From: Manihot esculenta
Taxonomy: Eukaryota; Streptophyta; Magnoliopsida; Malpighiales; Euphorbiaceae
NCBI RefSeq assembly: GCF_001659605.2
Contig: NC_035169.2
Span: forward strand, 17,732,263 to 17,796,262
DNA length: 64,000 bases
Direction: 5' to 3'
The notes below the pieces were generated by a model. The model worked only from the letters and a program-made list of their open reading frames with translations, searched no databases and was not told the DNA's origin. Both the position numbers and the translations under genes were made by a program. This document shows positions 33,306 to 46,400 of this stretch, in pieces. Every line of letters starts with the position of its first letter. The first letter of the stretch is position 1.

Positions 33306-33470
33306 CTACTAATAACATTGCAATTATATATACTCACATATATCGATCTATATATAATTAGTATAGTATTTTTTAAACAGTTACAATTATTTTAATTTAA
33401 TTTGTTTCTAATTTTATTAATTTATTTTTTATTAATAAATAATCTAGTTAGCAATTACATATATATTATT

Positions 33471-33530
<60 letters not shown>

Positions 33531-34376
33531 CTACTAATAACATTGCAATTATATATACTCACATATATCGATCTATATATAATTAGTTTTGTAATTCACA
33601 TTTTGTTAATATAATTCTATTAATATTGAGGTAGTGCAGATACAGAATCTATTTAGATAGGACGAACTTTAATAAACTAATTAAATTAGTTAAATTATAC
33701 CATTATAAATATTTAATAATTGACCAATGACTAAAAGATATAATAATTTTATATTGTTATTATATATATAGATAATAATAATAACAATTATATATATATA
33801 TATATATATATATAATTATTTTAGTAATTTATATTCTAATAGTATAATTCTATTAGTGTATATATTATATATATGTAATCTATTTAAATATAATATCTAT
33901 AATCAACTAACTAAATTGGCTAAATAAAATGATAAGAAATATTTAATAATTAAACAATATTGCAATTATATGTGTTTATTTTATAAAAATTATATGATAT
34001 ATGTTAAATTTGGGTCATGCCTAACTCACCCAAAAACTAGCTCAAAGAAGAGGAGTGTCTGTGGCCTATGCAAGGGGCACATTACCACTTTCCACAGCCG
34101 ATATGAGATTTAACACACCCCTCACGCCCAGAATTTTTACTGATGCGATATATTTATGCGAGGCCCAACATCGAATGGGGAGGCTCTAAAACCATGTTAA
34201 ATTTGGGTCAGACCTAACTCACCCCAAAAGCTAGCTCAAAGGGGAGGAGTGCCTATGGCCCATATAAAGAGCACATTACCCCTTTCAACAACCAATGTGC
34301 GATTCATTCAACAATATATAAAATATATTATTGGAACTATATATTAGAATTATAATATCATTATAAATTATTTAAA

Positions 34377-34409
<33 letters not shown>

Positions 34410-37400
34410 ATTCGATTCATCGATACGGTTCCGGTTCGGTACGGTTTCAATTTAATTCCGGTACGATTCTTAACAAAAAACCAGAACAAAAACCAAACAA
34501 AATCAAACAGCCAAATAAATTTGGTTTGATACGGTTCAGTTCTTACATCATCAATTCTTTTTGGTTCTGGTTTGATTCCTACACCATCGGTGCTTTTCGG
34601 TTCCAGTTCAGTTCCTACATGCGCAGCCCTAGTTTGTATGAATATGAAAAAGAAAAAATAAAAATCCATGCTTATGGAATTCGGATAAAGTGGTATTGCA
34701 AAAGCTACATAAATCCTGTCCCGTTGAATGATCAACGAAGGCAATTAACCCATATTTTATGCAACTATGCATTATTCTATATCTATTGTGTTTATTTGGA
34801 ATCCTCTTGCAATTTTTTTAACTTTTGATAATTGTGATTTTGAAATCTGGAAAAGAATTATACATTATGATGTATCTTGATAATTTTGTTCCAGTTTGGT
34901 AAAAAAAATCATTAAAAACAGGGTTTAGAAAGTTCAGTTTGGTCAGTTCTGAGTCATATGGTTCAGTTAATTCAGTTCGGTTCCAAATTGCGGTCTCAAT
35001 TGAACTGTTTTCAGCCATACTTGAACTTGAATCAGCTCTAATTGTCACTCTTGAAAATGACAATTCAGGGAGACACCAGAGGCTTGGATTGTCCCTCTCC
35101 ATCACATAACACACTAAGATCCAGAAATTTTAATAGGAGAATATACTATGCCACGGTATAAGAGGCTTACTTGCATCATTGAACGTTGATTTGTTGTGTA
35201 AGTTGTCTCAATTCTGCTTTCCTTCTGCAGTCCATTAATAACAATTTTTTCAGATGTAGTTGCACAGAATATCAAGCATGCTAAGTCACCAGAGAATATC
35301 CAGAAATGGGCTTACCTCCAATTGAAACCCATAATATAATGCAACTCTCTTTACATCTTCCAAACTCAATTCAATGGACATCTCCTAAAGTGGGGGGAAA
35401 ATAAAAGATAAAACAAGAGAAACGAGCAAAATAATCCACTACATATATTGAGGATAAACAAGTAAATAAATGAAATGAAGTTTACATCTTGCCCATACGT
35501 ATCTGCAAAATGATATAGTAGGGGTCCCAAATTTATCCAAATCTGTCATTGATAGAATTGATCACGTCATTCAAATGTTAAAGAAAAGGAATTTCAGACA
35601 GTGATGCAAAGAAGAACTTACTCCTCCATCTTTCAGAATCCTTGATATGATTTCTATGTATTCAATAATGTTGTGTGCCGTATCAATAAAAAAACAAGTT
35701 ACAACTGCATCCCATACTCCTGCATGCAACAAAAAATACATCCATAAGGTATCAATACAATGTGTTGAATTATCTTATGTGGCTGCTATTGTTCGTATGA
35801 GAGCATGTATACCGAGACAAAATTAACAGGTTAAAAATATTAGAAGGTGATGGGGTTGGGAATCTCTTTTGCAGACTATCCTTTCCAGCGGCATGAAAAT
35901 TACATATGCACCGTCCACGTAATTGTGGGATCTGTCCCACATCGGCTAAATATAGGAAATAGATATAACATATATAGTTCCGGATTCTCTTTTACGAAGG
36001 AGTGACGATACATCTATTTTTTATGGCAATCTCGATACCCCAGTTGAGTTTATTTGATGCAATCCGACATGAGCAGCAACAATCCCTGAAGTTTAACAAA
36101 AATTTCAGGAACTTCAAAATGGCACAGCAGCCCTACAATGGTCCTCTAAACAAGAACTCTTGTTGTACAAAAATAGGGTATACTTGCCCAAAGATTCTCC
36201 ACATATTCAAGTTGTTTTGACAGCCTTGGATAATCAAGGGCACGAAGGGTATCAAAAGACATTGTATTGCATCACCTTGAGACTTCCATTGAACGCGAAT
36301 GAAGAATCAAGTTAAAGATTTTGTCCACAGCTGCAGTTCTTGCCAACATCACTCTACAACCAGCCCTTCTCAAATTTGAACAGATATTGCCTTAGACTTT
36401 ATGGAAGGCTACCCAACTTCTAGGAGTAAGAAAGTAATTTTGGTGGTTTTCAAAATTTGCCCACTTTATTCCATTTGCCCATCCATATACAGCTGTAAGG
36501 GTCGCTCGCCTATTCTTTGATTACATTTTCAAGTTGCATGGGCTGCTGGAAACAATGGTTAGTGATCCAAATGTCACAATTACTAGCGTTTTCTGGATTG
36601 GACTATTCCGTTCATAGCTTTTAGTTCAGCATACAATCCTCAATCAAATAGCCAAACAGAGGTAGGAGGTAGCAAATCATACAATTGAAATGTCCCGTCG
36701 ATGTTTCACAAGTGAGCAACCCAACAGATGGTTGGATTGGCTTGCGTGAGCTGAATGTTGCTATAACACCAGCTATCATTCCTCCTTGAAAACGACAAAT
36801 TTTGAGGTTGTTTACAGGAGGCTGCCACCTCGTGGAAGCTCTAACATTGATGCATTGGATTCTATTCTTCAAAGTCACTAGGCTTTTTTATCCTCTTTAA
36901 GGCAGAACCTGCTCTCAGCCCAACAAAAGATGAAGCATCATCATGACATCTAAATTCACAATAAGGGATCACGTGTTACTCAAGCTTCAATCTTACAGCC
37001 AAATGTCCCTTGCTGCAAGACGTAATCAGAAATTAGGACCAAAACATTATGGGCCATTCATTGTTTAGGAAAAACGGCTACATACAGATTGGATTTGACC
37101 ACGGAATCTCGCATAAGCCCAGTTTTCATGTGAACAAACTCAAATTCATTACTTTGCCACCATTCTAGCACTCTTCCAGTTCTTCCGACTCTACCACGAA
37201 CTGAGCAGTCACAACCCTTGGCTAATTTGGGAACGCGCATTCAAGCTAGACAACCTAAAGTGTTGGTTCATTGGACAGCTTCATCTCCTATTGATGCCTC
37301 ATGGGCAAATACTTTTCAATTGCAACAACAATTTTCCCATATTGTGCTTGAGGTGCTTGAGGACAAGCATGTAGACAATCCTCTCTAGATTTACAAGAGA

Positions 37401-40400
37401 TTCACTCATGGAAAGAAGGGAATGCAGACCAAACAAGTCACTAATGCAGTTAAGAAAAACTAGCAACATATGCCCATCAGTGTTATGAAAGGCGCCTAGC
37501 GCCTGGGGTGGCACCACACGGGCACTATGCCTGAAGCGCTCCTCAGGCACGCTAGGCGCACCAAGCGCAAGGCACAGGCAAGGCATGCCCATGCCCTTCC
37601 AGGCGCCCTCTATAAAAGGGCTTCAAAATTTGCACTAGACTTTAACAACATTTAGCAGTCGTAGGAGAGAGAAGGAAAAAGAGGAGGGGGAAAAGAAGGA
37701 AGAAAAAGGAAGAGAAAAAGAGGAAGGAGAGGAAGAAAAAATCAACATTCAAGACTTCAACATGCCTAGACTTCATCTCTGCAGTTCATTCTCAATATAT
37801 AATTCTTTTTTTTGAATTTATCATTCTCCTTCCTTTCTTTATTCTCTCTTTTTCTCTTTCTCTTTACTCTTTCTCTCCCCATGGTTGTCATATTGTTGGC
37901 ATGTTGCTCTGCCATTGCCAACCAGTCACCTATTGTGTTGTCATTGTTGATTTTTTTTTAACTTCATGTTAATTATGTGTTTATATTATTATCATATTAA
38001 TTAATCAAGTAAATTGAGATTTGTGAATATAGTTAGCAAACAATAGTTTAGAGTTTATTGTGAATGCGAATTGCAGATTGTGGACTGTGATAATGTGATT
38101 TGTGATTGTGAAAGTAGAAAACAAGTAAAGATTATATTGCATTTGATGTTTGGTGTTTGATTTTATTGCATTTAGCTTTATGTTACTTGAATTTTAATGG
38201 ATTTTTTACTTTTTAATTTTGTTGCGCCTCAAATTGCTCAGCCGCGTGCCTGCGCTTTGTGCCTTGCACCTAGGCTCCAAACCCCCATTGCACCTTGATG
38301 CCCTTGAGCCTTTCACAACTATGATGCCCATGATGTCCTGCTTGCTGGTAATGTTGTCTCCTATGTGTTAATAGTGCTTATTAGTTTTGTTGTTGGTCTT
38401 TTGCTTTATTTTTTTCCACTTTTCTTAATTGTAGGAGGATGATCCTTCATATTCTGATCATGCTAATTAACTATGCTAATTAACTTTCCTTGTTTATAGG
38501 AAGAGGTTATCTCTTCCCTCCTTGTATTTAAGTTCAGATGAGTTAGTCAATAAAAGAGACATGATTAATTTGCCAAAAGTTATTGAATACCTAACTCGAG
38601 ATTTTCAAGTTCTCCCTTAATGAGCTTGTGTTACTGTCATCGTAGGTCGAAAGAAGAAAAAGATTTCTTCTCCATCAGCCATTAATCTCTCAACTCCACC
38701 CACTCGCCCCTAACTAGATCCATTTCCTGAAACCCTGAAACTAGCACGACAGTAACTTGTTTTATTTTTATTTCCTGGTTTGAGAAATTTTATGTTTTGT
38801 TCTCGTTGTTCTCTGGAGATACTTTGCTTTTTGCCTCGTATCTTGCCTAAGGCCATAAGGTATCATGTTGTCTTAGCGTCCCTTCTTGCATTAACAACCT
38901 AGCTTTTGCATAATAGATATGCAAAATGCCAAAAAAAAATATGGAGATGATAAAAAGGCAAGGGAGCTAACATTCTTCTAAATCCTTTAAATTGAGTAAA
39001 CAATATATAATACAAACTTGTACCAGTATTTTCAATGCCTTAAAACACCCTAAACCTAAATTAATAAGCAAATTATAATAAATCATCATCAGTCGATACA
39101 CACACACACACACACATATGTATATAATACAGAAAGATGTAAATTTCGTTGACACTTCAGCATTGTTATAAGTTATAGAAAGTAAATATGTTAATATAGG
39201 AAGTAAATATTGATAGATGGATCAGTTGCTTAATCTTAGGGATTGTATAATTATAGGCATGATTTTTCTTCCTGTTTAGTTACCATCTCTCATGTATAAA
39301 TAGGTTATAATCTCTATTGTGATATACAAAAATAAATATTATCTTTCTACATGGTATCAAAACCTTTCTCATAGAGATTTTTTTTTCTCTTTTCTCTCTC
39401 GTAAAGTTTTAAAATTTTTTTTGGGAGACTTAGGGCTCCGTTCATTTGGGTTATCCATAAAGGGTAACATTTGGATCTCACCATCGCTGGAATCACCACA
39501 CCGACTCCTTGTCAGATTTGAGGTTTGTTTGCCGTTCGGGTGTTGGGTGGAGGTGTTTTATTTGGTACTGTTCATCGGCACTGTTCACGTGGTACTGTTC
39601 ATCGGTACTGTTCACGTCAGGTACTGTTCATCGGTACTGTTCACGCCGGGTACTGTTTTCTGATTCTGTGTTTCTTTTGTTGCTATCGTTTTTGGGTTGG
39701 TTGTCCTTATGGCTGGAGTTAAAACCACCACCGTAACTGATGTGATTCCTATGATGACTAAAATCACGGAACACAAATTGAATGGATCTTCCGATCAGGG
39801 AATTTTGATATCTGCAGATGAGTATGCACAATTCATCCAATACCAGGCATCAATCTTCTAATTCCTCCTCTATCACTGCAATTGCCGAGTCAGGTAACTC
39901 TACTGCATGTCTTGTGTCTTCATTCTCCAAATGGGTTATTGATTCTGATGGTACCGATCATATGTCAGGAAATTCTACCCTTTTGTCCAATCTTGAGTCT
40001 CATACATCGCCTTCTTATGTTATTCTTGCTGATGGCACTAAATCGTCTGTCATGGGTTCTGGTCATGTCAACTTAACCCCTTCTCTTTCTGTATCCTCTG
40101 TGTTATGTCTCCCTAAGTTCGCATTTAATTTGCTTTCCGTGAGTAAACTCACCCGTGCATTAAATTGTTGTCTCATTCTTTCCTGATTACTGTGTTTTTC
40201 AGGATCTTTCGACGAAGCAGATTATTGGTAGAGGAAGTGAGTCAGAGGGTCTTTACGTCTTGGATCAGCAACTACCTCGATCTCCTCGATCTCTGGTATG
40301 CTCCACGCGTTTAACACCTTTTGATGTTCATTGTCATTTAGGGCATCCTTCTCTCTCAGTTTTGAAGAAGTTATATCCACAGTTTCATTCTTTGTCTATT

Positions 40401-43400
40401 CTAGATTGTGAGTCTTGTCAATTTGCCAAACATCATCGTTTACCTACACTGTCTCGAGTCAATAAACGGGCTTCATCTCCCTTTGAGTTAGTCCATTCAG
40501 ATGTTTGGGGTCCTTGTCCTGTTGTGTCTAAGTCTGGCTTTAAGTATTTTGTTACTTTTGTTGATGATTTCTCTCGTACTACTTGGTTATTTTTAATGAA
40601 GAGTCGTTCAGAATTATTTTTCTATTTTTTATGCATTTTATGCTGAAATCCAAACCCAATTCAATACTTCCATCTGTATATTGCAAAGTTGATAATGCTA
40701 AAGAGTATCTCTCTGGGGAATTTCAATCTTATTTGTTACAAAAAGGGATTCTTCATCAGTCCTCTTGTGTTGCCACTCCTTCACAAAATGGAGTTGCTGA
40801 AAGAAAAAATCGACATCTTCTTGAAGTAGCCAGAGCCCTCTTATGCTGTATCCACTGCTTGTTTTTTGATCAATCGCATGCCTTTCTCCGTCCTTCATGG
40901 TGATATCCCTTATAACATTTTATTTCCCACTAAATCTTTGTTTCCTATTGAGCCACGTCTCTTTGGTTGTACTTGTTTTGTTCGTGATGTTCGTCCACAG
41001 GTTACTAAATTGGATCCCAAATCACTCAAATGTGTCTTCCTTGGCTACTCTCGACGTCAGAAAGGGTATCGTTGTGTTTTTCTCCTAATCTGAATCGGTA
41101 TCTTGTGTCTGCGGATGTAACATTCTTTGAGTCTACTCCGTTTTTTCCGCCATCATCTGTTTATAACACCCAGGAGGAGGAAGATGTCCTCTTGTTATAC
41201 ACTGTTCGCTCTTCGTCTCCTACTCCTACACCTTTCGCTCATGTGCCAGGTCGCCCTCCCATCTTTCATGTGTATTCCAGACGCTTAGAGGACTCTGACT
41301 CCGTTCCGCTACCCGCTTCTTCGTCGACAGATCCTGCTCCTACTGATCCTTCATTGTCTGATTTGGATTTGCCCATTACTCTTCGTAAAGGTAAACGTAC
41401 TTGCACTTATCCTATTTCATCTTGTGTCTCTTATGATCAATTATCCTCCTCTTCTCGTTGTTTTGTCACTGCTTTAGATTCTATTTCAATTCACAAAACT
41501 GTTATTGAGGCTTTGTCCCATCCTGGTTGGCGTGCTGCAATGGAAGAGAAAATGATGGCCCTTGACACTAATGGTACTTGGGAATTGATGTCCTTGCCCC
41601 CAGGAAAGCGGGCTATTGGGTGCAAATGGGTGTTTGCAGTGAAAGTAAATCCTAATGGATCTACTGCTCGCCTCAAGGCCCGTTTAGTGGCCAAAGGTTA
41701 TGCACAAACTTATGGAGTTGACTATTCTGATACATTCTCCCCAGTTGCCAAGCTCACATCTGTCCGATTGTTTATTTCCTTGGCGGCTACTCATGATTGG
41801 CCTTTGCATCAACTGGATATTAAAAATGCTTTTCTTCATGGTGATCTTCAGGAGGAGGTTTATATTGAGCAACCACCTAGTTTTGTTGCTCAGGGGGAGT
41901 CAGGTAAGGTTTGTAGACTTCGAAAATCGCTTTATGGCTTGAAACAGAGTCCTCGGGCATGGTTTGGCAGGTTTAGTGAGGTGGTCCAACAATTTGGAAT
42001 GAAGATGAGTAAGTGTGATCACTCAAGTGTTTTATAAAAATTCTGATAGTGGAGTAATTCTGCTTGTAGTATATGTGGATGATATCGTTATCACAGGAAG
42101 TGACATTGCTGGCATCACATCCCTAAAAGAATTTCTTAAAACACAGTTTCATACAAAGGATTTGGGTTCCTTGAAATATTTCTTGGGAATCGAAGTTATG
42201 CGGTGTAAGAAAGGCATCTTCTTGTCTCAAAGAAAATATGTTCTTGATTTGTTGGAAGAAACAGGAAAATTGGGTGCTAAGCCTTGTAGTGCCCCAATGA
42301 CCCCTAACCTTCAACTTACCACAGAAGACAGTGAGCCATTTGCAGATCCTGGGATGCTCTGGGACAGATTCTTTGTTACCTTAAAGGGGCCCCAGGGCGA
42401 GGCCTATTCTATGGTAACCATGGGCACTCAAATATTGAATGCTTTTGTGATGCTGATTGGGCAGGCTCGAAAGTTGATAGGAGGTCAATTACTGGGTATT
42501 GTGTTTTTGTGGGAGGTAACTTGGTCTCATGGAAAAGTAAGAAGCAAAATGTGGTCTCCCGTTCTAGTGCTGAATCTGAATATCGAGCTATGGCACAAGC
42601 GTTTGTGAAATCTTGTGGGTACGTCAACTGTTGGAAGAAGTTGGGTTCACAAATTTGGTGCCTGCTAAGTTGTGGTGTGATAATCAAGCAGCTATCCACA
42701 TTGCCTCCAATTCAGTATTTCACGAGAAGACTAAACACATTGAGATTGATTGTCATTTTGTTCGTGAAAAGGTCCAACAAAAGATAATATCAACAGAACA
42801 TATCCGAACTGGAGAACAATTAGGAGATATTTTCACTAAAGCTCTAAATGGGACTCGAGTTGATTATATATGTAACAAGTTGGGCATGATTAACATTTAT
42901 GATCCAACTTGAGGGGGAGTGTTATAAGTTATAGAAAGTAAATATGTTAATATAGGAAGTAAATATTGATAGATGGATCAGTTGCTTAATCTTAGGGATT
43001 GTATAATTATAGGCTTGATTTTCCTTCCTGTTTAGTTACCGTCTCTCATGTATAAATAGGTTATAATCTCTATTGTGATATACAAAAATAAATATTATCT
43101 TTCTACAAGCATTAAAGAGTTCAAGCCTCATTCTCGTTTAAATCCATAACTCAATAGCATCTTAGATGATAGAAGCGTACAACAGCTATGCTTGTGCATG
43201 TAACAAAAATGATGATATAATTATTACTAGCACATTTATTTTAATAATAATAAATGAAATCATTTTAGTTGTCTTACCTACTTGACTTGGATCACTGTAT
43301 ACTTCAACAAAGTCTCCACCACACATGGAGAAACCTTCAGTAATCCCTGCACTGCTTGCAAGAAAATTCAACAAAGATTTTAAGGAATAATAATAAAGGT

Positions 43401-46400
43401 AGTCATGAAAATGCAAAGGCAATTGCAACAAGCACAGAGATCCTTGCAAATCTAATGTTTCAGAAGTAAAATAATACATTTATTACTTCAGTAGTATGTT
43501 TTTCCCTTTCTGGATCCAACATAAATATTTATTAATCTATTAAAACATGTATCGCGAACCATTGGGCATGCAGGAAGTGGACGGCGTACTGAGGAAGAAA
43601 CAGAAGAGTGGCATGATTTTACAGAGGGAGATGTGGCTCCTATGCAAAACGAAGCCATTTTGTCTGTGCATGCCTTAGAAGTAAGTCAAGAGGATGAGAC
43701 CATAAGGATGATAGGGCAGCATCAGAACAGGCAGCTATTGATCTAATGATCTTTGCAGACAGTTGAAGCACTCAGCTTCTTGGATGAAAAAGTGGCCCAA
43801 GAATTAAAAGTACAAGTAGTGGAGACTTCTGTCATTACAGTTACAGTAGCAGATGGCAGCAAAGTGTACAGTAAGGGTACTTCACTTGGCTTTAAGCGGA
43901 GGATCCAAGGGCAGACATTCTCTTTTGACAACATATTGTTGGCCATGGGAAGTTTTGATGTCATATTGGGTGTGGATTGGATGAAAGCCCACAATCCCTT
44001 CCTATTTGATTTCCAGCAATCAGTTATCAGTTTCCCAAAACAAGGAGCACTAATATTTCTAAAGGGTTTAGGAGAATCTGAAGCAAGAGTTGAGCAGCCG
44101 CACTGTGTGAGTCACAGTTAAACCACAAGAAGGGTGAAGATTTCATGAGTCCACTATTCTGCGTTCCTTTCTGCCAGTTTTCAAGATGCGGCAGTGAATA
44201 GTTCATCACAGAAGTCATTCCCTGAAGTCAAAGAAGAGGAGTACCAGAGATTATTAGAGAAGTACAAAGAAATATTTGAGGAGCCAAAAGGTTTGCCCTC
44301 TTTTAGATCTCACAATCACTCCATACCCTTGAAAGCACAAGCACAGCCTGTTAATATCAGGCCATATAGATATACCCATTTATAGAAAGCTGAAATAGAA
44401 AAACTTGTGACTGACGTGTTGGAGAATGGTATAATACAACCCAACAATAGCCCCCCATGCCTCACATGTATTACTTGTCAAAAAAAGGATGGTATATGGA
44501 GAAGTTCCCCATTCCTATTATAGATGATTTCCTCAACGAATTGCATGGGGCAACTACTTACAATTGAGGACATTTGTTTTGGTCTTTTTTAATGACATTT
44601 TGATTTATAGTCCATCCTAGCAACAACACTTACAACATCTGGAAGAGGTTTCAAAGTCTTACAGGAGCAGAAATTGTTTGCTAAACTTAGCAAATGTGCA
44701 TTTGCCAAGGCTGAAATTGAGTATTTGGGCCATATTGTATTTGGTAAAAGTGTTTCAACAGATCCAGTCAAAGTCCAAGCCATGGTTTCTTGGCCTGTTC
44801 CTTAGTCAATTAAGGAATGGAGAAGCTTCCTGGGGCTCACGGGATACAACAGAAAATTTGTGAGAAATTATGGCATTATCAGCCAGCCTCTCACAGATAT
44901 GTCGAAGAAAGATGCCTTTCAATAGACACCTGCTGCATAATAGGCATTCATTCAACTCAGGTTTGCTATGTATCAAGCATGTGTTAGCTCTTCCAGATTT
45001 CACTCAGCCTTTTACTGTGGAGACTGATGTTAGCAGTACTGGTATGGGTGTTGTACTGCAGCAAAATGGACACCCCATTGCATACATATCCAAAGCATTT
45101 GGGCCAAGGAACAAAGCCATGTCAGTTTATGAAAGGGAGCTATTAGCAATCACTTTTACTGTCTCCAAATGGAGACATAATTGAGAGGCTGGAGCAAGAA
45201 CTCTTTTATATCAAAATTGATCATGTAAATATCTGCTGGTGCAAAGATTACATAATAATCTGCAGTTGAAAGGAGTCACTAAGTTGTTGGGACTGCAGTA
45301 CTAAATAATGTATAAAAAAGACGTAGACAATAACGTAGCAAATGCTTTGTCAAGAGTTATAGGGGACAAACACTTAAGGCCAATAATGCAGTCTTCTCTT
45401 CAACCCCTTTGGATGAACCAGGTGATCAGTAGTTATAAAGGGAACAATGCAATGACTGATATAATTTCTCACCTTCCATTAATGAGAATGCACATCGGGT
45501 AAATTGTATGTGGGCAGTAGAGGCACCTGAGGAGACAATTATTTCACTGTTCTCAATTGGGGGGTCATTTGGGCATCAATGCTCCTATGTCAGATTAAAG
45601 AGGCACTTCTATTGGCCAGGTATGCTTAAGGATGTTTCGGAACGGGTAAAAAGCTGTGACACGTGCTAGGTGCAAAGCAAAGCAATGTGCTTCCCCTGGG
45701 TTGTTACGGCCACTCCATGCGTCCTCACAAGCCTTGGAAGGAGGTCTCTATGGATTTTATAGAGCCGCTCCCAAAATCCAAGGGCAAGGATACTATAATG
45801 GTGGTAATTTGTCGATTCAACAAATATGCCTATTTCTTGGTCTCGTAGCTTCCTTTTTCTGCTTCATCTGTGGCCCAAATATTTTTGGACAACATATTCA
45901 AGTTGCATGGGATGCCAGCATCTATAGTCACTGATAGAGACAAAGTCTTTACTACCTTGTTTTGGAGAGAGATGCTTAAGAGATTGGGGACCACTTCAGC
46001 CTACAGCTCAGCCTATCACCCTCAATCACATGGGCAACCTGAAAGACTTGACCAGAGTTTAGAGGGATACTTAAGGTGTTTGTGCTACTAGCAGCCTAAA
46101 TCCTGGGTTAAATGGGTACCACTTGCATAATGGTGGTATAATACAAGTCACCATGGTGCCTTGAAAATGTCTCAATTTGAGGCACTCTATGGATGTCCAG
46201 TTATCCCCCTGCTCCATGGGGATTACTGCCATTGCAAGTAATTCCAGTAGAAGCAGTGGTAGAATTTTTAAAGAAAGGGCAGTCTATGTCTCAGTTGATA
46301 AGGGATAATTTGCTGGCACCACAGAACAGGATGAAACAATATGCAGATAAGAAGATGTCAGATCGTCTATTTGAAGAGGAGAATAGAGTATATTTGAAAT

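Larger units (their letters stand above)
28447..34631. mobile_element. Large hAT-like element with GGTTC subterminal repeats (contains a MULE and a TRIM)
   Basis: The left end TAGGGGTGTTCAGTTCCGG and the right end (inverted TAGGGCTGCGCATG) resemble termini of common plant hAT elements. Both ends carry dense GGTTC or CGGTT motifs in inverted layout (28455-28660 and 34425-34625). The flanks show GTTTGTAA and GTTTGTAT, an imperfect 8-bp duplication offset by 2 bp on the left. No transposase is seen. The two ends could instead belong to two separate elements. Confidence 0.45.
39164..43107 (+). mobile_element. Ty1/Copia element, gag-deleted, in intron 13
   Basis: Two 188-bp LTRs, PBS-like TGGTATCAAAACC (39352-39364), polypurine GAGGGGGAG (42911-42919) and a perfect TSD AGCAT (39159-39163, 43108-43112). 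It lies antisense to the host gene. The LTRs show 3 visible differences in 188 bp. Most of gag is deleted and pol has frameshifts and a deletion, so it is not autonomous. Confidence 0.93.

Noticed and set aside
40698..42699. Minus-strand frames across the Copia element
   Set aside because: They are shadows of pol frames on the plus strand.
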